A DNA stretch of 6,720 nucleotides from Candidatus Cloacimonadota bacterium (GTDB lineage: Bacteria; Cloacimonadota; Cloacimonadia; Cloacimonadales; Cloacimonadaceae), in NCBI GenBank assembly GCA_028703735.1, contig JAQVMI010000102.1, forward strand, positions 1-6,720. The letters run 5' to 3'. Positions 1 through 5,990 of this stretch are shown piece after piece (the first letter of the stretch is position 1; each line of letters opens with the position of its first letter). The notes beneath the pieces are model-generated. The model was not told where the DNA came from, did no database searches, and worked only from the letters and a program-made list of their open reading frames with translations. The position numbers were made by a program, and so were the translations under genes.

Positions 1-48
1 TATCGATCCACTTAGGTTTCTGTTACCTTCAATAATGAACTTATCCAT
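1..48 (-). CDS. murA: UDP-N-acetylglucosamine 1-carboxyvinyltransferase, N-terminal fragment (16 codons)
   Basis: The gene starts at an ATG at 48-46 and runs off the left edge. The 16 visible residues read MDKFIIEGNRNLSGSI, which matches the conserved MurA opening (Met-Asp-Lys-Phe, then a Gly, then Leu-Ser-Gly). MurA is cytoplasmic and transfers enolpyruvate from PEP to UDP-GlcNAc, the first committed step of peptidoglycan synthesis. A good Shine-Dalgarno sequence (GGGAG, minus strand of 57-61) sits 8 nt before the ATG and supports this start. It follows prmC by 32 nt on the same strand and is probably cotranscribed; prmC and murA are also near each other in some other bacteria. The catalytic Cys region lies outside the window, so activity cannot be judged. 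The main uncertainty is that only 16 residues are visible. Confidence 0.8.
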   Translation of the reverse strand, partial: MDKFIIEGNRNLSGSI

Positions 49-80
49 CTGTTATTCTCCCACGAAAAAAAATATTATGT

Positions 81-899
81 TTAACTGATCAGCATGTAGC
101 GGTCTCTGCCGCTAAGATCAGGATAGGATTCTGCCTTTTTCCATCCGCAGCTTTGGGATATATCCTGTATGGCTTGCCTTTGAGTTGCCCCATATTCCAA
201 TGCTAAAAAACCGTTTTCTGATAGCCAGGGCTTGGATTCCAAAAGCAAGCGACGGTAAAAATCCAATCCATCGGTTCCCCCCAGCAAAGCACTTTTTGGC
301 TCATGGTTTCTAACCCGGGCATCCAAAGTGGCATATTCCTGAACAGAGATGTAAGGTGGATTGGATACTATCACCTGATACGAACATGCTTTAGCCGGAA
401 ACAGGTCTCCACAGTGAAATTTGATCTCTGCCTGCAATTTTTTTGCATTGGTCCTGGCTACCTGCAAGGCAGCATCACTTAAATCTATGGCTTCCACTTG
501 CAGTAGAGGCTTGCTAAGCTTCAAGGCTATGGCTATGGCTCCACTACCTGTTCCAATATCCAAAATTTTATCGTAGCCATTCACCCTTGCTAACACTAAT
601 TCCACCAAACCCTCGGTTTCTGATCGGGGGATAAGGACACTGGGATTAACCAGCAGATCCCAGCCATAGAAACAAGCATTTCCCAAAATGTATTGGGGTG
701 GCTCTTGATTTTCTAATCTATTTGTAAGACCTGCAAGTAACTGTAGTTGTTCAAAATTTAGAACTGAATCCTTAGCAAGAATAAGCTGAGCTCTGCTAAG
801 ACCCAGAAAACCCGAAACAATGTATAGATAATCTGCTTCAGCTATTCCGGATGTGAAAGCCTGTGCTTTAAGCTGAATTAGATAATCAGCCAGTTTCAT
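81..899 (-). CDS. prmC: Peptide chain release factor N5-glutamine methyltransferase
   Basis: This 272-residue protein has the usual length and layout of PrmC (HemK), which uses S-adenosylmethionine to methylate the glutamine of the GGQ motif in release factors RF1 and RF2 and so improves termination. Residues 1-75 are the helical substrate-binding domain. The conserved IPRSETE stretch is at 90-96 (the family usually has Pro where Ser93 is). The SAM-binding motif LDIGTGSG is at 113-120. The catalytic NPPY motif, which holds the target glutamine, is at 180-183. The family motif with GG.DGL..YR is at about 207-216. The ATG at 899-897 lies inside the end of the upstream receiver-ATPase gene (14-nt overlap) and has no evident Shine-Dalgarno sequence, so translation is probably coupled. 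The usual partner prfA is not next to it in this window. Family assignment is secure; the release-factor substrate is inferred from the family. Confidence 0.95.
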   Translation of the reverse strand: MKLADYLIQLKAQAFTSGIAEADYLYIVSGFLGLSRAQLILAKDSVLNFEQLQLLAGLTNRLENQEPPQYILGNACFYGWDLLVNPSVLIPRSETEGLVELVLARVNGYDKILDIGTGSGAIAIALKLSKPLLQVEAIDLSDAALQVARTNAKKLQAEIKFHCGDLFPAKACSYQVIVSNPPYISVQEYATLDARVRNHEPKSALLGGTDGLDFYRRLLLESKPWLSENGFLALEYGATQRQAIQDISQSCGWKKAESYPDLSGRDRYMLIS

Positions 900-1812
900 G
901 GTGTGGATGCTGTAATATCTTCTTTATAATGCTTACCTTTCTACCGCCATCCGAAAATTCCAGTTTATCGGCAAGATGATACAACATCGAAATTCCTCTG
1001 CCGTGCTCATCCAGATTCAGCTTGGTTTCCTGAGCCACACGAAGCAGCCATGCTTCATAATCGAAACCATCTCCATCATCTTCCACAGTGATGTTCAGGG
1101 TCTCATTTTGATGATCGATACAAAAAGCAAACCGCATACGCTTTTCTGCATTTTCTGGAATTTGCAAACGCTGCAAGATAAGCTGTTGAAGGCTTTTATG
1201 ATCCAACACTCTTTCTTTGTTTGTTAACTTTAGTATCCCATGAATAAAGGCATTATAAACCATCTCATCCACGCAGATTAGAATTTCGTTTAGCTCACTA
1301 TGAGATAAGTGGAAATTCTGCCTAAGGAATGAATTGAACACTTTGGATAAGGCAAATTTGGAGAAATGCTTGGGGTTTAGCACGAAACTAAAATCCGCGT
1401 GATCTAAATGGCTGTAAAAATCACTGAAATCATTACGGTTCTGTTTGCGCTCTACCAACCCCTGAATAGAACGGATAATCTGCTTTGTATCTATGGGTTT
1501 TCGGATGAAATCAGCAGCTCCCAGACGGATGGCTTCGATAAAATATTCATGATCCAGGAAGCCCGTCATCAGTATTACATCCAGTTCCCTGTCATAATCT
1601 CTGCGCACCCTACCCAAAAAATCCAAACCGGTAATCCCAGGCATTTCAATATCACAGATCACCAAATCGAAATCTTCGGAGTGAATTCTGCGTAAAGCCT
1701 CACTGCCATTATAGGCTGTTTCCACCTCGTACCCGCTAATTTTTAGAATGGCAGATAAGCTGTTCAATATGGCTGCACTATCATCTACTAACAATATACG
1801 GGGAAGCTTCAT
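886..1812 (-). CDS. Response regulator receiver fused to RsbW/SpoIIAB-like ATPase (anti-sigma-type kinase domain)
   Basis: The 308-residue protein has two domains. Residues 4-122 are a CheY-like receiver with the full phosphorylation site: acidic pair Asp10-Asp11, phospho-acceptor Asp54, Thr83 and Lys105-Pro106. After a linker (about 123-165) comes a GHKL ATPase domain (about 166-300). Its N box carries Glu183, Asn187 and His191-Gly192, its G1 box is DDGDGFD (245-251), and its G2 box is HGRGI (270-274). There is no histidine dimerisation domain, so it is not a classical histidine kinase. The ATPase resembles RsbW/SpoIIAB, which phosphorylate STAS proteins or bind sigma factors. About 50 residues lie between the N and G1 boxes, somewhat more than I expect in RsbW. 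The start codon is 1 nt after the STAS gene stop (TAA-T-ATG), implying coupled translation. I infer that receiver phosphorylation gates the ATPase toward the STAS partner. No PP2C phosphatase, sensor kinase or sigma factor is in the window. Confidence 0.88.
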   Translation of the reverse strand: MKLPRILLVDDSAAILNSLSAILKISGYEVETAYNGSEALRRIHSEDFDLVICDIEMPGITGLDFLGRVRRDYDRELDVILMTGFLDHEYFIEAIRLGAADFIRKPIDTKQIIRSIQGLVERKQNRNDFSDFYSHLDHADFSFVLNPKHFSKFALSKVFNSFLRQNFHLSHSELNEILICVDEMVYNAFIHGILKLTNKERVLDHKSLQQLILQRLQIPENAEKRMRFAFCIDHQNETLNITVEDDGDGFDYEAWLLRVAQETKLNLDEHGRGISMLYHLADKLEFSDGGRKVSIIKKILQHPHHETG

Positions 1813-1813
1813 A

Positions 1814-2122
1814 TTAGCCTAAATTCACGGTGAACAATTGGTTTAATTTCAGCATGGAAAATAGCTCGTACACACTGTTTGAACTGCGGATTACTTCAAT
1901 TTCGCCACCTGTTGAGATAAAATCCTTGTAAAACAATAAAATTTTGCCAATACCCGTGGAACTGATGTTACGGCAATCCAGGAGGTCAAGCTCCAGCAAG
2001 TTTGCTTTGGAAGCTATTACCGCTGATAGTTTTTCCTGAAGAAGATGAGCATTTTCACTGTTCAATATACCGTCTATCTTCATGCTGGCGATACTGCCGT
2101 TTATGCTAAGATCAATATTCAT
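1814..2122 (-). CDS. STAS-domain protein, anti-anti-sigma factor-like (RsbV/SpoIIAA family)
   Basis: With the start at 2122 the product has 102 residues, typical for a single STAS domain. These proteins act in the cytoplasm as the switch partner of RsbW-type kinases and are inactivated by phosphorylation of one serine. The conserved segment here reads ISSTGIG; aligned with the DSSG of SpoIIAA, the phosphorylatable serine is Ser55, so the switch residue is kept. An in-frame ATG at 2158 would add 12 lysine-rich residues (MKTMKKSSKERQ), but I prefer 2122 because AAGGAG lies 6 nt before it and STAS domains usually begin here. It directly precedes the receiver-ATPase gene (1-nt gap), its likely partner, and follows the EF-G homologue by 72 nt. 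Its final target (sigma factor or another regulator) is not visible. Confidence 0.88.
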   Translation of the reverse strand: MNIDLSINGSIASMKIDGILNSENAHLLQEKLSAVIASKANLLELDLLDCRNISSTGIGKILLFYKDFISTGGEIEVIRSSNSVYELFSMLKLNQLFTVNLG

Positions 2123-2128
2123 CTGTCT

Positions 2129-2134
2129 CTCCTT
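2129..2134 (-). promoter_or_regulatory. Shine-Dalgarno site that decides the STAS gene start
   Basis: AAGGAG reads on the minus strand with 6 nt before the ATG at 2122-2120. The alternative ATG at 2158 has only a poorly placed AGGA about 13 nt upstream. This favours the 102-residue STAS product over a 114-residue one. Confidence 0.75.
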
Positions 2135-2194
2135 AGAGGATTTTTTCATTGTTTTCATGTTTCAAAAGTTTCCTATGCTTGTCAAGAGGTTTGT

Positions 2195-4303
2195 TTAACA
2201 ATAACCCCGTATTCGCCTTAAAATAGCATTTTGCACGTTTACGGGTGTGATCTCGTATTTTTTAAATTCTAATGTATAAATTGCTCTTCCCTGGCTTATA
2301 GATCTAATCCGGGTGGAATAGCCAAACAGCTCGGATAAGGGAACCTCTGCCACCACTTCCTGTTGATATTCGCTATGACGCCGCATAACGTCAATTTTGC
2401 CTCGCTTTGAATTTACGTCGCTAATGATATCACCCACAAAATCATCTGGAGAAAGCACTGTAAGCAGCATAACAGGTTCCATAATAACGGGAGCTGCTTC
2501 TCGTAACCCACGTCCAATTGCCATACCCGCTGCTATGCGGAATGCCAATTCGTTAGAATCCACAGGGTTAAATTCTCCACCAATAAGTTCTATTTTCACA
2601 CGTTCCACGTTTCCGCTAATCAAAGGTCCATCATTCAAGGCATTCAGGGCAGCTTCCTCGATAGCTTTCCAAAACTCCAGAGGGATCTGTGCCTCAGTAA
2701 TGCTGTTTACATATAAGTTCTTTTCTTCTTCGGGAAGGTCTTTTTGTGCCATTGGGCTAATGCGGAAGCGAACTGCGGCAAAATTTCCCTTACCGTTTAA
2801 ATCTCGCTGGAATACTTCCTCGCAAACTACCGCAGAAGTAATGGTTTCCTTGTAAGAAACCTGCGGATTACCTACATTGGCAGCCACACCAAATTCGCGT
2901 TTTAGCCTATCCACAATAATATCCAGGTGCAATTCGCCCATGCCGGAAATTAAGGTTTGTCCGCTATCTTTATCCACATGTACTTTGAAGGTGGGATCCT
3001 CTTCTTCCAGCCTGCTTAAGGCAAGACCCAGGTTTTCCTGATCTGCCTTTGTTTTTGGTTCTATAGCAATGGAAATTACAGAATCCGGAAAATGCATTTT
3101 TGATAGTAGTATATCCTGCGTTCCATCCGTTATTGTGTCACCCGTAGAGACAAACTTTGCGCCTACCAAAGCACCAATATCACCTGCATGCAGATTATCC
3201 AAATCGTTCTTTCGGTTACTCATCATCTGCAGCATACGCGATACACGTTCCCGCTTTCCGTTGTTTTGATTCACAAAACTGCTACCCTTCTTCAGGGTTC
3301 CAGAATATACCCTGATGTAAACCAATCGCCCTACATACTTATCTATCTGCACCTTGAAAGCAAGAGCTACAAAAGGCGCATCAGGATCGGGATTAACGCT
3401 TAAAGGAGCATGGGTAACAGGCTCGAAACCAATGGCTGCTCCAATATCCAGAGGTGAAGGCAGAAAATCACAAACAGCATCCAGCAATAACTGTAAGCCT
3501 TTGTTCTTTAAAGAACTGCCACAAAGCACAGGGATAAAGCCATGCTTGCAGGTGCCATTGCGGATAGCCTGCCTAAGCAAGGTTTCTGATACTTCTTCAC
3601 CTTCAAGATATTTAACCATTAGCTCATCCGAAAACTCGCTTACTGTTTCCAATAAGCTTTCGCGCATTTCTTGCGCTGCCGGAAGTAGGGGTAAAGGTAT
3701 ATCCGAAAGCTGCACTTCGCTGCCAGAGGTTAAGGGATCGAAATGCCACACCTTCATTGTGATAAGATCTATCACTCCCTCAAAACTATCCTCTCTGCCA
3801 ATGGGAATGTTGATGGGATGCGCATGGGGAGTAAGCCTTTCTTGTATCATCTGAATCACTCTGTCGTAATCTGCACCAATGCGATCCATCTTGTTTATAT
3901 ATGCGAGGCGTGGAACATTGTAACGATTCGCCTGATGCCACACAGTTTCGGATTGGGGTTCCACACCTCCAACCGCGCAAAATACACCTATTGCTCCATC
4001 CAGAACTCGCAAACTACGCTCTACCTCTGCGGTAAAATCTACATGCCCGGGGGTATCAATAATGTTTATCTGGCAATTTTTCCACAGACAAGTAACCGTA
4101 GCGGATGTTATAGTTATTCCTCTTTCCCGCTCTTGCTCCATCCAGTCTGTAAAAGCATTGCCATCATGCACTTCACCCATTCTATGAAGAAAGCCTGTGT
4201 AGAACAGGATCCGTTCTGTGGTTGTGGTTTTACCCGCATCTATGTGCGCCATTATGCCAATATTGCGTAATCTGGAAAGCGGACTATCCGCATCGCTACT
4301 CAT
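2195..4303 (-). CDS. fusA: Elongation factor G homologue, possibly a specialised paralogue (EF-G2-like)
   Basis: The 702-residue protein is full length for EF-G, the ribosomal translocase GTPase that also splits ribosomes with RRF. The GTPase motifs are intact: P-loop AHIDAGKTT (19-27), switch I RGIT (61-64), DTPGH (83-87) with the catalytic His87, NKMD (137-140) and the G5 region CGSS (261-264). Domains II and III follow (about 300-480; [10 protein letters not shown] at 453-462), then domain IV (about 480-605) and domain V. Domain IV is unusual. The usual GGRGQYG loop reads NGKGNFA (503-509), and the tip that normally reads HDVDSS has Asn-Pro before VDSN (579-584), so the conserved tip His (E. 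coli His583) is Asn579. The start at 4303 has GAGG 9 nt upstream. No rpsL, rpsG or tuf is adjacent, unlike the classic str operon. Whether it is the housekeeping EF-G or a second copy depends on the rest of the genome, so the symbol is provisional. Confidence 0.92.
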   Translation of the reverse strand: MSSDADSPLSRLRNIGIMAHIDAGKTTTTERILFYTGFLHRMGEVHDGNAFTDWMEQERERGITITSATVTCLWKNCQINIIDTPGHVDFTAEVERSLRVLDGAIGVFCAVGGVEPQSETVWHQANRYNVPRLAYINKMDRIGADYDRVIQMIQERLTPHAHPINIPIGREDSFEGVIDLITMKVWHFDPLTSGSEVQLSDIPLPLLPAAQEMRESLLETVSEFSDELMVKYLEGEEVSETLLRQAIRNGTCKHGFIPVLCGSSLKNKGLQLLLDAVCDFLPSPLDIGAAIGFEPVTHAPLSVNPDPDAPFVALAFKVQIDKYVGRLVYIRVYSGTLKKGSSFVNQNNGKRERVSRMLQMMSNRKNDLDNLHAGDIGALVGAKFVSTGDTITDGTQDILLSKMHFPDSVISIAIEPKTKADQENLGLALSRLEEEDPTFKVHVDKDSGQTLISGMGELHLDIIVDRLKREFGVAANVGNPQVSYKETITSAVVCEEVFQRDLNGKGNFAAVRFRISPMAQKDLPEEEKNLYVNSITEAQIPLEFWKAIEEAALNALNDGPLISGNVERVKIELIGGEFNPVDSNELAFRIAAGMAIGRGLREAAPVIMEPVMLLTVLSPDDFVGDIISDVNSKRGKIDVMRRHSEYQQEVVAEVPLSELFGYSTRIRSISQGRAIYTLEFKKYEITPVNVQNAILRRIRGYC

Positions 4304-4318
4304 GATAAAAATCCTCGT

Positions 4319-4344
4319 TTTTTCTTTGTGTGGTCAAAGAAAAA
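4319..4344. promoter_or_regulatory. 10-bp perfect dyad in the leader of the EF-G gene
   Basis: TTTTTCTTTG (4319-4328) and CAAAGAAAAA (4335-4344) are perfect reverse complements around a 6-nt centre (TGTGGT). On the minus strand the dyad ends 2 nt before the GAGG ribosome binding site of the EF-G gene (4313-4316). It could be an operator or a leader hairpin that affects ribosome access. It is AT-rich and on the minus strand is followed by ACGAGG, not a U-run, so it is not a terminator for that strand. The function is inference. Confidence 0.45.
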
Positions 4345-4374
4345 CAGGGCGGATTGTTTGTCTATGAAAAAGTA

Positions 4375-4446
4375 GTGAGATTGTGAGATGGTAAGGTGAA
4401 ATCGTGGTAAGGTGGAAAGGAGGAAAGGTGAAAAGGTGAAAAGGTG
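4375..4446. repeat. Degenerate tandem array of nine 8-bp units
   Basis: Cutting the sequence every 8 bases from 4375 gives nine consecutive units that nearly all fit the pattern purine-rich then GGTG: two GTGAGAT-type units, then GTAAGGTG twice separated by AAATCGTG, then GAAAGGAG, GAAAGGTG and AAAAGGTG twice. The last units are the most alike. A period of 8 is not a multiple of 3, so the tract is not coding. The strand is purine-rich on plus. It overlaps the left arm of the inverted repeat that begins at 4433. Confidence 0.75.
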
Positions 4447-4473
4447 AAACAGGGTTTGAAGATCGAAGGGTTT
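4433..4473 (+). repeat. Left arm of a 41-bp inverted repeat
   Basis: This arm matches the reverse complement of 4651-4691 at 38 of 41 positions by direct base-by-base comparison; the first 28 bases are identical. It contains the end of the 8-bp array and one copy of the GGGTTTGAAGATCGAAGGGTTT motif. The arms are separated by 177 bp, making a 259-bp unit with long terminal inverted repeats, similar in form to a MITE. No transposase gene or clear target-site duplication is visible. Confidence 0.75.
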
Positions 4474-4489
4474 GTAGCCGGAGGATTCC
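4452..4489 (+). repeat. Direct repeat copy A (22-bp motif plus GTAGC and GGAGGATTCC)
   Basis: Copy A begins GGGTTTGAAGATCGAAGG and continues through GTAGC into GGAGGATTCC. It is repeated in the same orientation at 4536-4577, with one substitution in the first 22 bases. Its tail forms the first half of the hairpin at 4479-4498. A third, inverted copy of the 22-bp core forms part of 4651-4674. Confidence 0.7.
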
Positions 4490-4498
4490 GATCCTCCG
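4479..4498. repeat. Strong 8-bp hairpin, GC-rich
   Basis: CGGAGGAT (4479-4486) and ATCCTCCG (4491-4498) pair perfectly around a 4-nt loop (TCCG). There is no run of T after the stem on either strand, so a simple intrinsic terminator is unlikely. It belongs to direct repeat copy A and is best read as a structured intergenic repeat. It could block RNA decay or form a cruciform, but that is inference. Confidence 0.6.
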
Positions 4499-4535
4499 CA
4501 TTAAACAGGCTGGGGAGTTAAAAGTTAAGGGAGAC

Positions 4536-4577
4536 GGGTTTGAAGATCGAGGGGTTTAGGTCGTAGCGGAGGATTCC
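4536..4577 (+). repeat. Direct repeat copy B
   Basis: Copy B repeats 4452-4489 with an A-to-G change inside the 22-bp core, an extra AGGTC before GTAGC, and one C fewer before GGAGGATTCC. The hairpin found after copy A is degenerate here: GCGGAGG at 4566-4572 faces CCTTAGC at 4580-4586 and pairs only partly. Such a mosaic suggests a dispersed intergenic repeat family with decaying copies. Confidence 0.65.
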
Positions 4578-4650
4578 TGCCTTAGCAGAAATGACAAGCA
4601 GAAAAAAACCTCTACCTACTCATAATGAAAGAAAGCTAAATATATAAATC

Positions 4651-4691
4651 GAACCCTTCAATATTCAAACCCTGTTTCACCTTTTCACCTT
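4651..4691 (-). repeat. Right arm of the 41-bp inverted repeat
   Basis: Read on the minus strand, this arm repeats 4433-4473 with three differences, two in the GATC segment (here TATT) and one at the last base. It lies about 80 nt beyond the permease stop codon. If RNA is transcribed through the whole region, the two arms could pair into a stem of about 38 base pairs. Confidence 0.75.
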
Positions 4692-4696
4692 ATCAG

Positions 4697-4719
4697 TACC
4701 GGCATTGCAAATACCGGTA
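4697..4719 (-). other. Hairpin downstream of the ABC permease gene
   Basis: On the minus strand, TACCGGTATT and AATGCCGGTA pair over 10 bp with one G-U wobble and a 3-nt loop (TGC). On the plus strand the same position would be an A-C mismatch, so the structure suits minus-strand RNA. It starts about 53 nt after the permease stop. A weaker hairpin precedes it (AGGAT at 4726-4730 with ATCCT at 4734-4738). No U-tract follows, so this may mark or protect the transcript 3' end but is not a classic intrinsic terminator. Confidence 0.45.
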
Positions 4720-4772
4720 AACAACAGGATGAAATCCTATGTTACAACCTTTCAACCCTTCCACCTTAGGTT

Positions 4773-5990
4773 CTACTCATACCTTAGGGCATCGATCAAG
4801 TTTAAATTAGCTGCTTTGGAGGCAGGATACCAGCCAAAGAAAATCCCGATTGCTGTGGAAAATCCCACGGATAAAAAGATTGACCAAGGTGTAACAGCAA
4901 CGCTCCATTTCATGATATTACCCACAATTCTGGCTGCACCAAACCCCAGAAGGATACCAATTATTCCACCCAAGATACTGATGGCAGTTGCTTCGATGAT
5001 GAATTGCAGCAAAACATCACGTTTACCAGCACCCACAGCCATGCGAATCCCAATTTCTTTGATGCGCTCTGTAACGGACACCAGCATGATATTCATGATC
5101 CCGATTCCTCCCACCAATAAGGATATACCCGCTATTGATGCCAGAAGAATGGTTAAAGTATCAGAAACACTATTGGCAGTTTCGGCAAGATCGGTTTGGG
5201 TACGAACCACGAATTCCTCGCTGGTGGTTCCCCTGTGCCTGCTTTGCAGCAAATCCAGTATATCTTGCTGCACCAGTTGAATAGCCTCTTTGCTTTCCGC
5301 AGAGACAAGGATCATCATATTGCGCCACCTTTGACCCAAAAGCCTGGTGTAAACAGTGGTATAAGGGGCAATAACGGTATCATCCTGATCATTACCCATC
5401 ACGTTTTGTCCTTTAGCTGTAAGAACCCCTTTCACAACAAAGGGGATATTACGGATCCTAATAATCTTATCCACTGCATCTGCATCGCCAAATAGGTTAT
5501 CTGCTACAGTTTTTCCTATCACACACACCTTTGCCCCGTTTTCCACTTCGGAGCTATTGAACAAACTGCCGGAACTGGTTTTCATATCCCGGATAAAGAA
5601 GTAATCTGCATCCACACCCATTACACCGGTACGCCAATTGTTGCCCTCAAACTTTAGCTGACCAAAAGTGTTGTAAACCGGGGAAGTGTATAATACTCCA
5701 TTCACTTTATCCTTGATGGCATCCACGTCAGCAATTTCCAACAGGTTTCCGCTGCCAGCAGCTTGGCGTACATTGGAACCGCTTTGGCTAAAATTAACAG
5801 TAACCATAATCACGTTTGTCCCCATGGAATTCACCTGATCTTCCACGATCTTTTTTGCCCCCTGTCCAATTGCCAGCATGGTAATAACTGCTGCTACACC
5901 AATTATAATTCCTAACATAGTAAGAAATGTGCGTGTTTTATTACGGGTTAGGGATTTTAAGGCAATTCTGATGATTCCAAGTATCGACAT
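4773..5990 (-). CDS. MacB-type ABC transporter permease (MacB_PCD and FtsX domains)
   Basis: The 405-residue protein is the membrane subunit of a type VII (MacB/LolCE-like) ABC system. It has an N-terminal amphipathic start, a first membrane helix at about 22-42, a large periplasmic core domain at about 44-277, then three helices at about 279-304, 329-352 and 368-385. The conserved cytoplasmic segment ERIKEIGIRMAVGA (308-321) follows helix 2, and the family ending with PASKAANL and DALRYE is present. Unlike E. coli MacB, the ATPase is a separate protein, encoded just upstream. The start is ATG 5990-5988, not the TTG one codon earlier: GAGGAGG at 5995-6001 is too close to the TTG. The ATG shares one base with the ATPase stop (TGATG), implying coupled translation. 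Substrate (macrolide, peptide, siderophore, lipoprotein or none) cannot be told from sequence. Confidence 0.92.
   Translation of the reverse strand: MSILGIIRIALKSLTRNKTRTFLTMLGIIIGVAAVITMLAIGQGAKKIVEDQVNSMGTNVIMVTVNFSQSGSNVRQAAGSGNLLEIADVDAIKDKVNGVLYTSPVYNTFGQLKFEGNNWRTGVMGVDADYFFIRDMKTSSGSLFNSSEVENGAKVCVIGKTVADNLFGDADAVDKIIRIRNIPFVVKGVLTAKGQNVMGNDQDDTVIAPYTTVYTRLLGQRWRNMMILVSAESKEAIQLVQQDILDLLQSRHRGTTSEEFVVRTQTDLAETANSVSDTLTILLASIAGISLLVGGIGIMNIMLVSVTERIKEIGIRMAVGAGKRDVLLQFIIEATAISILGGIIGILLGFGAARIVGNIMKWSVAVTPWSIFLSVGFSTAIGIFFGWYPASKAANLNLIDALRYE

Larger units (their letters stand above)
4304..4772. other. Repeat-rich intergenic region, no gene seen
   Basis: This 469-bp gap separates the permease gene from the EF-G gene. 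I see no protein that looks real in any frame and no tRNA. Most of it is repeats: an 8-bp tandem array at 4375-4446, a 41-bp inverted repeat with arms at 4433-4473 and 4651-4691, three copies of a 22-bp motif, and several hairpins. The 8-mer family also appears inverted near 4746-4770, where the minus strand reads TAAGGTGG, AAGGGTTG and AAAGGTTG in succession. The promoter of the EF-G gene should lie here, but I cannot point to convincing -35 and -10 boxes. No clear U-tract terminator is visible for the upstream ABC operon. Confidence 0.8.

Noticed and set aside
2123..2158. Longer STAS start at 2158 (12 extra residues)
   Set aside because: The ATG at 2122 has a much better Shine-Dalgarno sequence and fits the usual STAS domain start.
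2180..2185. TTGACA on the minus strand upstream of the STAS gene as a -35 box
   Set aside because: The hexamer is perfect, but 17 nt later the best -10 candidate is AAACAT (3 of 6), which also overlaps the alternative start. Too weak to call a promoter, although an internal promoter here remains possible.
3354..3854. Long plus-strand open frames opposite the EF-G gene (also 2397-2855 and 3743-4270)
   Set aside because: They lie antisense to a clearly conserved EF-G coding region, have low-complexity, Ser/Pro-rich or otherwise unrecognisable products, and show no independent sign of being genes.
4602..4608. T-run on the minus strand as intrinsic terminator for the ABC operon
   Set aside because: Seven Ts are present, but no stable stem directly precedes them on that strand.
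4375..4691. CRISPR array
   Set aside because: Repeats are 8 bp in tandem or 22 bp at irregular distance and in both orientations, without regular spacers or cas genes.
4705..5280. 191-codon plus-strand frame across the end of the permease gene
   Set aside because: Most of it is antisense to conserved FtsX-domain codons, and its start lies in the hairpin and repeat region. No recognisable domain.
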